This document shows, piece after piece, positions 39,055 through 48,210 of a stretch of 64,000 nucleotides of DNA. The notes under the pieces were generated by a model. The model worked only from the letters and a program-made list of their open reading frames with translations, was not told where the DNA came from and searched no databases. The stretch comes from JAZDGX01 sp964482205. GTDB taxonomy: Bacteria > Eisenbacteria > RBG-16-71-46 > CAIMUX01 > WJJG01. The translations under genes and the position numbers were made by a program. The DNA is taken from contig CAYZWI010000012.1 of the NCBI GenBank assembly GCA_964482205.1, positions 65,777 to 129,776 on the forward strand. Direction: 5' to 3'. The first letter of the stretch is position 1, and each line of letters opens with the position of its first letter.

Positions 39055-40776
39055 CTATTCCACGACATCGACCCGCGCCTTCTCATGAATTTTCTGCCCG
39101 TCGAGAGTCGTGTATCCCCAGTACTGCACGCCGGCGATGCAGCCGTGGCGAATGCCCATGCACTCCGCCGCCTGCTTCCGGGATCCCTGATCGAACTGGG
39201 CCCAATTGTATTCCATCCCAAGAACGATCTCTTGAGGGAGCCGGTTGTACACCAGCTCGAGGCAGGTCCTGATTTCCCGATCGAGAACCTCCACTTCCTC
39301 GAACGGAATCGTTCGATTCTGCGGGCCGCGAAGGGTCATTACAGCCATGAAGAAGTCGGAGAACGTGTTCATGAGGAGATGTTCTCGCAGCCTGTCCGCG
39401 GCCGATTCGACCTGACTCGATCCCCCGCTCAGACGCTCGACGGTGGACAGAGTCCTGGCTTCCACGCCGGCCTCGAGGCCGGAAAAAACCGATTCTTCGA
39501 GCCAGCGGAAAAAGTTCCTGGACGATGAGGCAGGATACCGTTCCGGGCACTCGATCGGCCCGAGGGAGAAGGGACTGCCGAGCAGTTCGTCGGCTCGGGA
39601 GGCGATGCGGGAAAGCTCCGTTAAGGAGGTTTCCAGGCGGTGCCGCGCGTCCGGATCGGTCAGGCGCACGAGCTTGTCATGAAGCCCGGGATAATCGATG
39701 CAGCGCTCGATTCGCCGCAGCCGCAGCAGAAGCGCGCCGATGTTGGCCATGCGGCCGCACGCGTCCGAAGAGGCGCCGATCCCTGCTGCCACGCTGGTTC
39801 GCACCCGCAGGTCGTCACAAAGCCGAGGGACGGCGGAGTTGACGGTGTAGGTCAAATGCTCCTTGAGCTGTTGCCTCGCCTCGGTGGTCTGCGCAAGCTC
39901 TCGTTGCCGTTGCCCCAGGGTCGTCTTCGTCTCTTCCAACTCCAGTTTCAGCAAGTCGCATGCTTCGTTCGCCTGCGCCAGGGACGCCTGAATGTCTTTG
40001 ACGGCGGCTTCGAGAGTCGCTGCGATGACGTGGGTGCCGGAGAGCTCTCGAGAAGTTCGCTCCAAATCGGCGATCGCCCCATCACGTTGCGCTTGCGCGG
40101 AGAGGACATTCTCCTGAGCGATTTGCAGATTTTGGCGCAGGTTGACAAGCTGGGGGTCTTCCCCTTGCCAGGGGTCCGGCTGATCCGCCTCCGCATGCGC
40201 CTTGCGCCGCCGCAGATAGAGATAGATGCCGGCCGCACCGACTCCGGCACCAAACACGAGTGTGACGAAGGGCAGCAATCCGTAACGCAAGGGTTTCTTT
40301 ATCAAGGCCTTCCATGGGTCGGCAAGGATCTTCAATTCATCCAGTTCGTTCTTCTCGGTTTGCAGGCTTGCGAGACGTTTTGCGTGGCCTTCGAACTGTC
40401 TGGAAAACCAATCCACTTCCTTCTTCAGCGTCTCGACAATCGGCCAGAGGTCCGTCTCGGCGCCGCGCTGAGATGCAGTGAGAGAGGCGTGGAGCGAATC
40501 TGTCGCTTGTTGCAGTATCCGAGCCTGAGTCTCGGGATTCTTCAAGAGCGCATCCAATCGCGAGTTCAACCTCTTGACGGTGTCCACGTCGGGTGTCTCC
40601 GGCGTCCTTTGCTGCCTGCCGTCCCCATTGGGACCGGTTGGGCCCGCTGCACTGCCGGCGTGACCGCCAGACTGCGCGCTCGCCAAGGTTGCGCCAAGGA
40701 GAAGAAGGAGCAAACACTTGCAGAGATGAGCCGTCACTTTCGTCCGAAGACCACGCTGCGCTCTTCCGTGAACCAT
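39055..40776 (-). CDS. Coiled-coil protein with signal peptide and one transmembrane helix
   Basis: 573 residues from an ATG with GAGGAGGTG upstream; a much longer ORF has no ribosome site. A signal sequence (KCLLLLLLGATLASAQ, ending near 35) leads to a periplasmic helical segment (60-160), then a transmembrane helix at 165-188 (YGLLPFVTLVFGAGVGAAGIYLYL) followed by an RRRK stop-transfer cluster. A cytoplasmic coiled coil follows (about 205-320: NLQIAQENVLSAQAQRD, ELEETKTTLGQRQRELAQ). The C-terminal 250 residues form a helical domain of unknown family with conserved-looking FFMAVMTLRGPQ and VQYWGYTTLDG. Likely transmits information across the inner membrane between the extracytoplasmic and cytoplasmic parts of the cluster. 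Confidence 0.82.
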   Translation of the reverse strand: MVHGRAQRGLRTKVTAHLCKCLLLLLLGATLASAQSGGHAGSAAGPTGPNGDGRQQRTPETPDVDTVKRLNSRLDALLKNPETQARILQQATDSLHASLTASQRGAETDLWPIVETLKKEVDWFSRQFEGHAKRLASLQTEKNELDELKILADPWKALIKKPLRYGLLPFVTLVFGAGVGAAGIYLYLRRRKAHAEADQPDPWQGEDPQLVNLRQNLQIAQENVLSAQAQRDGAIADLERTSRELSGTHVIAATLEAAVKDIQASLAQANEACDLLKLELEETKTTLGQRQRELAQTTEARQQLKEHLTYTVNSAVPRLCDDLRVRTSVAAGIGASSDACGRMANIGALLLRLRRIERCIDYPGLHDKLVRLTDPDARHRLETSLTELSRIASRADELLGSPFSLGPIECPERYPASSSRNFFRWLEESVFSGLEAGVEARTLSTVERLSGGSSQVESAADRLREHLLMNTFSDFFMAVMTLRGPQNRTIPFEEVEVLDREIRTCLELVYNRLPQEIVLGMEYNWAQFDQGSRKQAAECMGIRHGCIAGVQYWGYTTLDGQKIHEKARVDVVE

Positions 40777-40853
40777 GTCCTGAGCACCTCCTCGCTCGGC
40801 CATCCCGGTTTCGACCGGTGACCGATCACGAAACGGTCGTTGGGACGCGACGC

Positions 40854-42206
40854 TCAGCGGACTGTCCAGTAACTCCATTTTCCCAGATCGAGGGACCATC
40901 GTTCGGCCGGCAGGGCATGCCCCTCCGGTTGGCCGAGCCATAATGTGCCATAGACATTCCAGCCGATCCGGTGGAGCGTGATGCCAGCCGCAATGTAGTA
41001 GGACGGGCCGGCCAGAGACTGCGACATTCTTGCCAGGGGCAGGAACGCGCTGTCCCCCGAACCGATTCCCCAAAGGAGTGCGAGGTTCACTTCGTTCAAG
41101 GAACCTCGCACGATTTCCCGGCTGAAGCTCGCGCCGGTGCAGGTCGTTTGGAGAATGTCGTCGTGGAGCGCGATCGCTTCCGGCAACGATCCGTTCACGC
41201 TGAGGTAGAGATTCCCGGGAACGATGATGTGCGCCGATTCCGAATGCGACTGCCCGAACAGCGCCGCTCCCATGGGGACGCCATAGCGGTCGACGGTCTC
41301 GTAACCCGACTCTTCCCCGAGCGCGGGCGGCCAGGCGAGATCTCGGCGAAGAAGCACACGATCCACCTTCGCGCCCGCGGCTTCGGCCGACTGCACGAAA
41401 GACTCCACCGCTCTTCTCATCTCGGGCTGGGCGCTTTGAAGTCGAGGCGGACGGCTTGCGTCGAGGCGCATCTTCTCGAGCTCGTTCTCTAGCGCCAGCC
41501 AGCCGCCCAGACCCAGCGCTTCCTCACTTTCCACTGCGGCGTGCGTCAGTGGAACGCCGCAGAGATGCAAGAGGCCTAATTCGCCGATTTCCTTGTAGTC
41601 CTCTAGATAAACCCACTCTTCGTGATCTTCGCGATGGATGCGAAAGCGGGTGAGCCGCAGCGTCTCGTGTCCAGGGTCGACATACACCACTCTCTCACTC
41701 TCGGGAGTTTGAGAAGAAACGCTCCGCAGGGCGCAATAGCAATCCGGCAGGACGCGCACCGCGACGATGTCTTTCAAGTGATCGAGGGCTTCTCCCAGCC
41801 GGCTGATCCGGGAGAGGGGCCCCGCAATGGTTCCCTGAGGGCACGTCGTCGCATCCTGGAGCTGCGAAGCCAGGGAACCATTCCAGAAGTGTTGGAACCC
41901 TTCGACAAATGTCCTGGCGTTGCGCTCGACCTGACGGGGAAACCAGGGCCAGGCAACCGCGCGGCCCGATTCCATCTCCTCCTTGAATTCCGGCCGTGCG
42001 GCTGCGAGAAGCGCCTCCGGACCCGAAAGCACCTGCTCGATTTCGGCGGCGCCGGAGGGTCCGACATGAAGACGAAAGAGCAGCCAACTGGGAAGTTCCC
42101 ACGTCCGGTGATTGTAGCCCGACCAGGAGTGCGGTCCCGCCCCCAGTAATTCGGAGGCCAGGCATAGCCGGATGCGACCGGCATCGACCTCCATCCCCAA
42201 CTGCAT
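40854..42206 (-). CDS. Degenerate actin/Hsp70-fold protein (inferred)
   Basis: 450 residues; no match by straightforward motif reading, but four segments line up in order with the nucleotide-site motifs of the Hsp70-like protein coded just upstream. LGMEVDAGRIRLCLA (3-17) matches its IGIDFGTSTSTVAV; VVYVDPGHETLRL (173-185) matches AVYDFGGGTFDVS; VDRVLLRRDLAWPP (281-294) matches VSIILAGKSSRLP; YGVPMGAALFG (308-318) matches VCVAIGAAFYG. The glycines and Thr that hold phosphate are mostly lost, so ATP hydrolysis is unlikely. A pseudo-ATPase partner of the active Hsp70-like protein is the natural reading. The start has AGGGGAG upstream and lies 15 bp after the Hsp70-like stop, so the two are co-translated. 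Confidence 0.72.
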   Translation of the reverse strand: MQLGMEVDAGRIRLCLASELLGAGPHSWSGYNHRTWELPSWLLFRLHVGPSGAAEIEQVLSGPEALLAAARPEFKEEMESGRAVAWPWFPRQVERNARTFVEGFQHFWNGSLASQLQDATTCPQGTIAGPLSRISRLGEALDHLKDIVAVRVLPDCYCALRSVSSQTPESERVVYVDPGHETLRLTRFRIHREDHEEWVYLEDYKEIGELGLLHLCGVPLTHAAVESEEALGLGGWLALENELEKMRLDASRPPRLQSAQPEMRRAVESFVQSAEAAGAKVDRVLLRRDLAWPPALGEESGYETVDRYGVPMGAALFGQSHSESAHIIVPGNLYLSVNGSLPEAIALHDDILQTTCTGASFSREIVRGSLNEVNLALLWGIGSGDSAFLPLARMSQSLAGPSYYIAAGITLHRIGWNVYGTLWLGQPEGHALPAERWSLDLGKWSYWTVR

Positions 42207-42221
42207 GATGGGCTCCCCTGG

Positions 42222-45200
42222 TCAATACAACACAAACCCCGGCCGGTCGCGAAGCCCGGGAGGCGTCTCCCGAAAGCCACCGACCAGTTCCCCGCGAATT
42301 CGGCCGGCGATGGTGACCAGCCCATTGCTGTCCACACGAATGGAGAGAATGAGCTTCTCGTCAGGCTTGGGATCTTTCAGATATTTCGCCCAGCGAAACG
42401 TTCCGAGCCGGATCATCTCCTGGGGGTCCCATGATTCATCCGTCTGATGAAGATTCGAACTCTGGGCAAAACATCGATTGCCCACCGGCTCGTAAGGCAA
42501 GTTCAGGGATTTCTCCAGGTATTCCTCAATCGGCGTTCCCTTTTCAAGCCCCTTGATGGGACTGAAGATTTCACCGATCCCGTCGTCGTCGATCATGCCG
42601 ACGGACAACGGCAAAGCGCGCGTGCGCGTCTCCACGCTGTCCTGCGATTGCCGGCCCGAGCGCCAATGTCCGTAAAACGCCGCGCCGATCGCGACACAGA
42701 CCTTTTCGTCGTCCTTCAGGGAGGTGTCGAATTTCTCCGGGCTCACGCCTTGTGCGGAGTACTTCTCCATCAGCCGGCGGACCATCGGAAGCCGCGAGGA
42801 TTTTCCGGCCAGGATGATGCTCACGAGACGGAACTCCCGCCCGGCAGCCTCTTCCTTCTGGCGGGCCGCCCGAAGCACTTCGACGAACTTGAGGATCGTT
42901 TCCCCGACTCGATCCGCGATGAGCGCTTCGAATCTCTGCCTGGTCAATACGAGTCTGGAATCGCCCGAGGGCGACAGAGGGTTTTGAAAAACCTCCTCTT
43001 CGACGACTTGTTGGAGTTTCGGATCATCCGAGAGCGCGATCTTGTCACGCTCGGCCATCATTTTCAGGCGCCGCTTGGCATGCAGCACGGAATCGCGCAA
43101 AACCGGGAGGGTGTTTGCGGCGAGGCTCAGCCGGCTGAGCTTCTCGGGCAGCTCATAGATGCTCGTGACCACGAGTTGGCGGTGCAGGTCCTGAAGCTTC
43201 ACGGCATCGAGATAGTTCTCGACGATCGCGAAATCCAGATCGTCGCCTCCCATTTCGTTGATGCCGTCCGTGTGGATCACCTCCACCTGGGGAACGCCCG
43301 AGGGCGACTTTGTGATGGCGGCAATGGAGACATCGAAAGTGCCGCCGCCAAAATCGTAGACGGCGATGTGTTCTCGATCGCCGACCTGCATTTCTTCGCG
43401 AAAATGAACGCGGTTGCGCAGAACGTAGGCGTAGGCCGCTGCAGTCGGTTCTTCGAGGAGCTGGACATCCATGAGCTTCCAGGCGGCAAAGAGCTCCATG
43501 GAGAGGGTTTCAATCCGGTCGAGGGTGCCTTCCAGGTCATCGCCCCGCTGTTCGGCCAAGATCTTGGAGGGGGGAATAGCGAACAGATTCTGGGGTGCAT
43601 TTTCGAGCGGCTCGAACAACTGCAGCGCAAGAGTCCGGCATGCCCGCAGAAAGTCGCGGTCGGACAGAGGAGTCCCTTTCCAGATCTCGCGCCCGGACGC
43701 AAGAAGCTGCTTGCGATTGGCGTTCAAGAAGGCCAGCAGAAGCAATGCGTTGATTGGCCGACAGGGTTCTCGGACGAACGCGGGTTGGCGGGTCCCCCCT
43801 GCCTGTTTGGCCAACTCGCGCAGCAATGCGCCGATCGTCGGGTCGCCCTGCAGCCGAGCGCCAAGATCGTCCGGAAAAGCAGAGGAAAGGTCTTCGAGAA
43901 TTCTTTGCAGATCATCGGCGTGCGCATGGAGGACCATCCGAACGAGCGCTCGCCGGCAGGCTCGCAGGGTCGAAAGCCGCTGGCGATTGGCGAAGCTGGC
44001 CGGACAAGTAGCGACAATTCGGGTGGTGAAGTACTCCAGATCTTCGGCCGCCTGGGCGATCAACTTGGTGAAAATAATCTCCGCCAGGTCCTCGGGAGTG
44101 AATTCTTCATTGAGAATCTTGCGCGGGCAGCGCAGTCCGATGGTGCGCTTGAAGGAACGCATGTAGCGGTCCGCCTGCCCGGCGGCCAAGCTGGCGGCCG
44201 GAGACCCGATCAAGGGATCATCCACTTCCCGGAAAAAGAGCACCGAAGGCAGGCCGCGCTGGTCCCCCCTTTCAATCTCCATTGCGCGATGCTCTTCAAT
44301 CATGACCGGCCGGTACTCGTGCCTGGCGTCCCGGGCGTGATCATCGCGAACGGCGACCGTGGAAGTGCTCGTGCCGAAATCGATGCCGATGTAATTCGGA
44401 ATGCCGATCGGGTCGAAAATGCGGCGGCGAATTTGTACCACGAAGGTCGCGCTGCCCTCGGCCTCCGGCGGCTCGGTTCTAAAGCGAAGCGTGAAGCGGT
44501 AATCGGAATCCAGCGGCAGCCTGGTCAAATCCATGGAAAGCGTGCCGTAGGCGGCCGGATCACTGCTGCGCATGGCTCCACGAAGATTTCCCGGCAATTC
44601 CCCGAATTCCAGGCGCGTAATTCCGCCGCGATACCAGCGCAGAGCTGCCGGTGGGTCGGCTTCGATGGCGACGATGGTCAAGGGTTCTCCGCCGATGTTC
44701 TTCAGACGAATATCGACGTCGCGGCGGGAATAGGGCGGGCACTTCTCCAAAAGATAGGTTCCGTCGACCTGCAGCTTGAAGGGAGGAAGCGGTTCCACCT
44801 GCAGGCGAGCGGGCGGACTCTGGTCCACCAGGATCTGGACGACGGCCTCCTGGCCGTTGGAGAACCTGGCGACGAACGGGATCTTGCGTTGAAAGGCGTC
44901 TTCGGGCAGGCAAGAGGCAACCAGGGCCAGCTGGAAGTTCGTGCTGTGATCGTGTCGCAATGGCCGGCTGGGAAGATGCTCCACGGTGAACCAGTCGGCA
45001 ATTTCCTGAGGAGGCATGAAAGATTCGAGGCTCAAGTAGCCGCCGCCTTTGTTTCGAAAGGAGATCGCAATCGTGGAATCCGTCGTCGAGCCCGCCTGGC
45101 CGACCAACAGGTGGAACTCTCCGATGATATCAACTCGGATCGGTGTGTTGTCGGCCTGGACCCATTCGACTTCCGGCGGCTCGGGGGCGATGCCGATCTT

Positions 45201-45626
45201 GATTTCCGCCGTCTTCAGGACCGGATCCGTGGTTTCCAGCGTCAAGGTCGCATAGTGCTCGCCCGAGTCGACGCCGGGCAGAGGGAACAAGTCGAGGCGC
45301 ACCGATTCTCCCGGCCCGACAACCAGCTCGCGATCCTTTTCGACGCCGTACCGAGTTTCTGCCTCGTCCTTGATCATGAGCAGCTTCTCGGCGCCCCCGC
45401 CGGCAATGCGGACACGAACGGGATTGACGGGCGCGAGCGAGGGATCTGCTCCGGTCGACCGATTGGAAAGCTCCAGCATGCCCGCGCCGGGATAGTCGGC
45501 GGAATTGGTGATCGAAACGGTCTTCGCGGAAATCTGCAAGCGCTTCAGCGGTCGACGGCAACCGGAGCAGTAGTTGTCTTCGTCCTTCCCTTCCCAAGGC
45601 GGGCTGCAATGCTGGCAGACGCCCAC
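42222..45626 (-). CDS. Hsp70-like ATPase with N-terminal zinc ribbon and Ig-like domains
   Basis: 1134 residues, start GTG with GGGAGGAG upstream. Residues 4-23 are a zinc ribbon (CQHC...CSGC). Residues 30-400 are beta-rich Ig-like domains (for example VRLDLFPLPG, IAISFRNKGGGYLSL, RRDVDIRLKNIGGEPLTIVAI). Residues 412-1000 are an actin/Hsp70 ATPase: phosphate 1 IGIDFGTSTSTV (413-424), EEPTAAAYAY (725-734), phosphate 2 DFGGGTFD (758-765), GGDDLD (793-798), adenosine motif IILAGKSSRLP (937-947). About 180 residues separate TCPASF from EEPTAAA, where DnaK has about 25, so a large insertion is present. There is no signal peptide: it is cytoplasmic. First gene of the ten-gene cluster; likely its ATP-driven remodelling or assembly factor rather than a general chaperone. 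Confidence 0.93.
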   Translation of the reverse strand: MGVCQHCSPPWEGKDEDNYCSGCRRPLKRLQISAKTVSITNSADYPGAGMLELSNRSTGADPSLAPVNPVRVRIAGGGAEKLLMIKDEAETRYGVEKDRELVVGPGESVRLDLFPLPGVDSGEHYATLTLETTDPVLKTAEIKIGIAPEPPEVEWVQADNTPIRVDIIGEFHLLVGQAGSTTDSTIAISFRNKGGGYLSLESFMPPQEIADWFTVEHLPSRPLRHDHSTNFQLALVASCLPEDAFQRKIPFVARFSNGQEAVVQILVDQSPPARLQVEPLPPFKLQVDGTYLLEKCPPYSRRDVDIRLKNIGGEPLTIVAIEADPPAALRWYRGGITRLEFGELPGNLRGAMRSSDPAAYGTLSMDLTRLPLDSDYRFTLRFRTEPPEAEGSATFVVQIRRRIFDPIGIPNYIGIDFGTSTSTVAVRDDHARDARHEYRPVMIEEHRAMEIERGDQRGLPSVLFFREVDDPLIGSPAASLAAGQADRYMRSFKRTIGLRCPRKILNEEFTPEDLAEIIFTKLIAQAAEDLEYFTTRIVATCPASFANRQRLSTLRACRRALVRMVLHAHADDLQRILEDLSSAFPDDLGARLQGDPTIGALLRELAKQAGGTRQPAFVREPCRPINALLLLAFLNANRKQLLASGREIWKGTPLSDRDFLRACRTLALQLFEPLENAPQNLFAIPPSKILAEQRGDDLEGTLDRIETLSMELFAAWKLMDVQLLEEPTAAAYAYVLRNRVHFREEMQVGDREHIAVYDFGGGTFDVSIAAITKSPSGVPQVEVIHTDGINEMGGDDLDFAIVENYLDAVKLQDLHRQLVVTSIYELPEKLSRLSLAANTLPVLRDSVLHAKRRLKMMAERDKIALSDDPKLQQVVEEEVFQNPLSPSGDSRLVLTRQRFEALIADRVGETILKFVEVLRAARQKEEAAGREFRLVSIILAGKSSRLPMVRRLMEKYSAQGVSPEKFDTSLKDDEKVCVAIGAAFYGHWRSGRQSQDSVETRTRALPLSVGMIDDDGIGEIFSPIKGLEKGTPIEEYLEKSLNLPYEPVGNRCFAQSSNLHQTDESWDPQEMIRLGTFRWAKYLKDPKPDEKLILSIRVDSNGLVTIAGRIRGELVGGFRETPPGLRDRPGFVLY

Positions 45627-45743
45627 AATCTCCTCCCGTTGGGCTATGGCGCTAAATCGGAGCTGGGATCAGAGCGCTATACTCTCTTCGGCCCACGAAG
45701 TCCTGCGCGCTCCAAGCAAAGCAAATTGCCAACGGATGATTGT

Positions 45744-45778
45744 GGAGCGGCGAAATACTCCGCTCCGAGTATACGGAG
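45744..45778. repeat. Overlapping inverted repeats upstream of the Hsp70-like gene
   Basis: Three mutually exclusive small inverted repeats overlap: GGAGCGG/CCGCTCC, ATACTC/GAGTAT and CTCCG/CGGAG. They lie in the 229-bp gap between the SLOG gene end and the Hsp70-like start. They could be an operator for the cluster promoter or a terminator of the SLOG gene. Confidence 0.45.
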
Positions 45779-45855
45779 CCGGGAGAGAGGTTTCAACCGG
45801 TGATCTCAAGCGCGCCCGGTCGCAAATGCCGCGGAGGATTGAGAGCGCGCCTTCT

Positions 45856-47949
45856 TTACGGGTGCACTTCCAGAGGCTGATCGGCCAGGACCACCCGCCA
45901 GTCGAGCATTTCGCGGATCATCAATTCGGTTACGCCTTCGAAGGTCCCGCGCAGCTGCTGCAAATTGCCCTCGCCCGAGCGTACGGGCACCGCAGCGAAC
46001 TGCACCTTCAACCCTCTGAGCGCCTCTTGCATCGCGTCCGAACGCCGCGCCACCCGTTGGACCTCGGCCTGGCTGCGGATGCCGGCCATGGCGGCCGCCA
46101 GGGCGGGAGGAAAGGTACAGAGAAAAGGCAGCCAACGACTGATGTGAGGGAAGAGAATATGTCCCAGGCATGCGCCCAGGGTGATCACGAAGCAGGCGTT
46201 GATTCCGAAGTGCAGGGTTCCATCCAGCTTGTCGGAACGGTCGCAGGTATTCTTGTGATACTCGATCTGTTCCTCGATGAGGCAGCGTAGCAAATACCCC
46301 TGGACGCCCTTGAGGTATTCGTCGGTGACCCGAACATTCGGCAGCCCCGCTGACCGTTCGATATTCAAATAGTGCCAATGCATCCAGGTGGCCGCCGGGT
46401 TCCCATAGGTTGCCAGATGCCCGGCCAGCGAAACCTGCTGTCCGCCGCCTCCGAGCAGCGAGAGATTGCGGGCCAGGCGCAAGCGCTCCGACAATGTTCG
46501 ATAATCGATCCAGCGCTCATGCCAATGACGAAGCTGGCCGGGGAAGATCAGGGAGAGAATCGTGAGCAGGGCGATTCCTTCAAGAATCCCCAGAACGACG
46601 ACGAAATGCGGCGGGGACCAGATGATCCCGATCAACGCGACGAGAATGGCGAAGGCGCCCAAGAGGTAGCTCGCTACGAATGCGCTCCGGAAGATGTGGC
46701 CATAATAAAGGGAAAGCTGATTCGCCCAGGCATAGTGCTCGAGATAATGGTCGCAGGTCCTTTCTCCGATAGAGGGAGCGCCTGCCGTGTTCCGATCAGG
46801 ATCGAGAATGGTGCATTGGCAGCTGCGGGTCCAGTGCCTGTATGTTTCAGCGACAAAAGGTCTGGTTCGGAAAGGAGCCAGGGCCAACAAATTGCGCAGG
46901 TTCTTTCGGCGCTCGCGACGCTCGAAGAACCTGCCGGACAAGAAGCCGGAGAAGATCGTCCACCATCCCAGCAACAGGGCCCCGCGTTTCTGTTGCTCCG
47001 CGAAGTACTCTTCATGTTGCGTCGTGGATCGCGCGGGCTGCGCGGAGGTCGGCTGCTTCGGCGGCAACAAGAGATCCTGAACTTGTTCCTTCAGCCGCTC
47101 CGTGTCTCCGGGCAGGTCGGCGGGCTTCTTGATCAGGCGCCATTCGGGCAGACGAAGCACCCAGGTGTCCGGGCTCGACCAGCTCACCCACACCACCGGA
47201 ATGCCGCGTTCGAGCGCCTGGATCACGACCGCACCGGTCCCTCCCGGGCCATGCGGAGGTCGACCATCCCAGATTGCGAGCAGCAGGTCCGTCTGATTGA
47301 GCACTGCGAGCCCGACGGCTTCATATGCGGCCGCCGTCGGCTTCCGCTTGCCTGCCGAAGTGGTCTCGACCTTGCCGTCCAATTCGAAGACGGCGCTCGC
47401 CTGCCCCAGCAACCGCCGGAACTCGGCTTTCGCCGCCGCCTCGGGAAAATCCTTCTCGTATTCTTCTCGAGGAAAGGGAAGCGGGCACTGCAGGTCATAG
47501 CCCAGTTTCAAGCCTTCGTCAGCGACCCATCGATCCGCTCCCTCGGCAATCGCAGACACGATTCTCAGCGTTTCGAAACTGCTCTTCCCCGCCGCTGGCG
47601 CGGTCGTCGCTTCGAGCGCATTCGAACTCATCGCCGGCAATCCCAGCGTCGCCGGGCGCGCGGAGGCCTCGAAAGGCGGGCTGGTATCGAAGAGGTCCGG
47701 AGCAGCTTGCGCGACTCCGTGGACGGCATCGGCAATCGTCCGCAGAATGTTGCGCACGGTTCGGCGAAGCTGCGTCTCATCGGGCGCCGGTCGGTCCCTG
47801 GATGCATCCGGTCGATGTCCGGTGACACCGACGCGCAGCACCAGCCGTGCCCGCGGCGGGTGGAGCGAAGGGGGATCTTGCAGGGGCGTGGCAGCCGCTT
47901 CGCGCGGGCGCGCCGCGATGGTATCGAGATCGGCGGGAGTCACATTCAT
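45856..47949 (-). CDS. SLOG-domain protein with four-helix membrane (SLATT-like) effector region
   Basis: 697 residues. Residues 35-270 read as a SLOG/LOG-like Rossmann domain: LRVGVTGHRPD, a VSAIAEGADRWVADEGL segment, PFPREEYEKDFPE, LLLAIWDG and GTGAVVIQALERGIPVVWV. The C-terminal half has two pairs of transmembrane helices (SYLLGAFAILVALIGII; VVLGILEGIALLTILSLI; CFVITLGACLGHILF; WLPFLCTFPPALAAAMAG). After the first pair comes WIDYRTLSERLRLARNL, the W..yR..aE.lR pattern of SLATT/S-4TM effector domains. Known SLOG domains sense nucleotide-type signals and SLATT domains are predicted pore-formers in defence systems; the fusion therefore suggests a signal-gated membrane effector. A TTG at 47958 with AGGG at good spacing is an alternative start. 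Divergent from the TIR-receiver gene. Confidence 0.85.
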   Translation of the reverse strand: MNVTPADLDTIAARPREAAATPLQDPPSLHPPRARLVLRVGVTGHRPDASRDRPAPDETQLRRTVRNILRTIADAVHGVAQAAPDLFDTSPPFEASARPATLGLPAMSSNALEATTAPAAGKSSFETLRIVSAIAEGADRWVADEGLKLGYDLQCPLPFPREEYEKDFPEAAAKAEFRRLLGQASAVFELDGKVETTSAGKRKPTAAAYEAVGLAVLNQTDLLLAIWDGRPPHGPGGTGAVVIQALERGIPVVWVSWSSPDTWVLRLPEWRLIKKPADLPGDTERLKEQVQDLLLPPKQPTSAQPARSTTQHEEYFAEQQKRGALLLGWWTIFSGFLSGRFFERRERRKNLRNLLALAPFRTRPFVAETYRHWTRSCQCTILDPDRNTAGAPSIGERTCDHYLEHYAWANQLSLYYGHIFRSAFVASYLLGAFAILVALIGIIWSPPHFVVVLGILEGIALLTILSLIFPGQLRHWHERWIDYRTLSERLRLARNLSLLGGGGQQVSLAGHLATYGNPAATWMHWHYLNIERSAGLPNVRVTDEYLKGVQGYLLRCLIEEQIEYHKNTCDRSDKLDGTLHFGINACFVITLGACLGHILFPHISRWLPFLCTFPPALAAAMAGIRSQAEVQRVARRSDAMQEALRGLKVQFAAVPVRSGEGNLQQLRGTFEGVTELMIREMLDWRVVLADQPLEVHP

Positions 47950-48210
47950 CAGCGCCAATCGTAGCCCTAACGGTCATGAGGAACAAGCCGCCCATTTGGC
48001 GGCCGGCGTGAAGGGGGACCCGAGCATGGGCCAAGACCCTGTCACGCAAGCTTCCGGCCGACATACGATCTCTCGGGCAACCAAACGAGCTATCACTCCC
48101 CGGCGCCCGGTCGAGTACAATCGCGGGGGCCTGTACGAGGGAGCCGCCGGCAGCGATGGCCTGAGCACCCCTCAGGACATGGCTCGCGAACGGACGATGA
48201 GGAGACCTTG
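47950..48210. promoter_or_regulatory. Divergent intergenic region between SLOG-TM and TIR-receiver genes
   Basis: 260 bp without an ORF. A weak rightward -10 candidate TACAAT lies at 48116-48121. The layout implies that both genes can be controlled from one region; no operator is obvious. Confidence 0.4.

Noticed and set aside
42447..45803. 1118-codon plus-strand ORF opposite the Hsp70-like gene
   Set aside because: The minus strand has all Hsp70 nucleotide motifs; the plus ORF has none.
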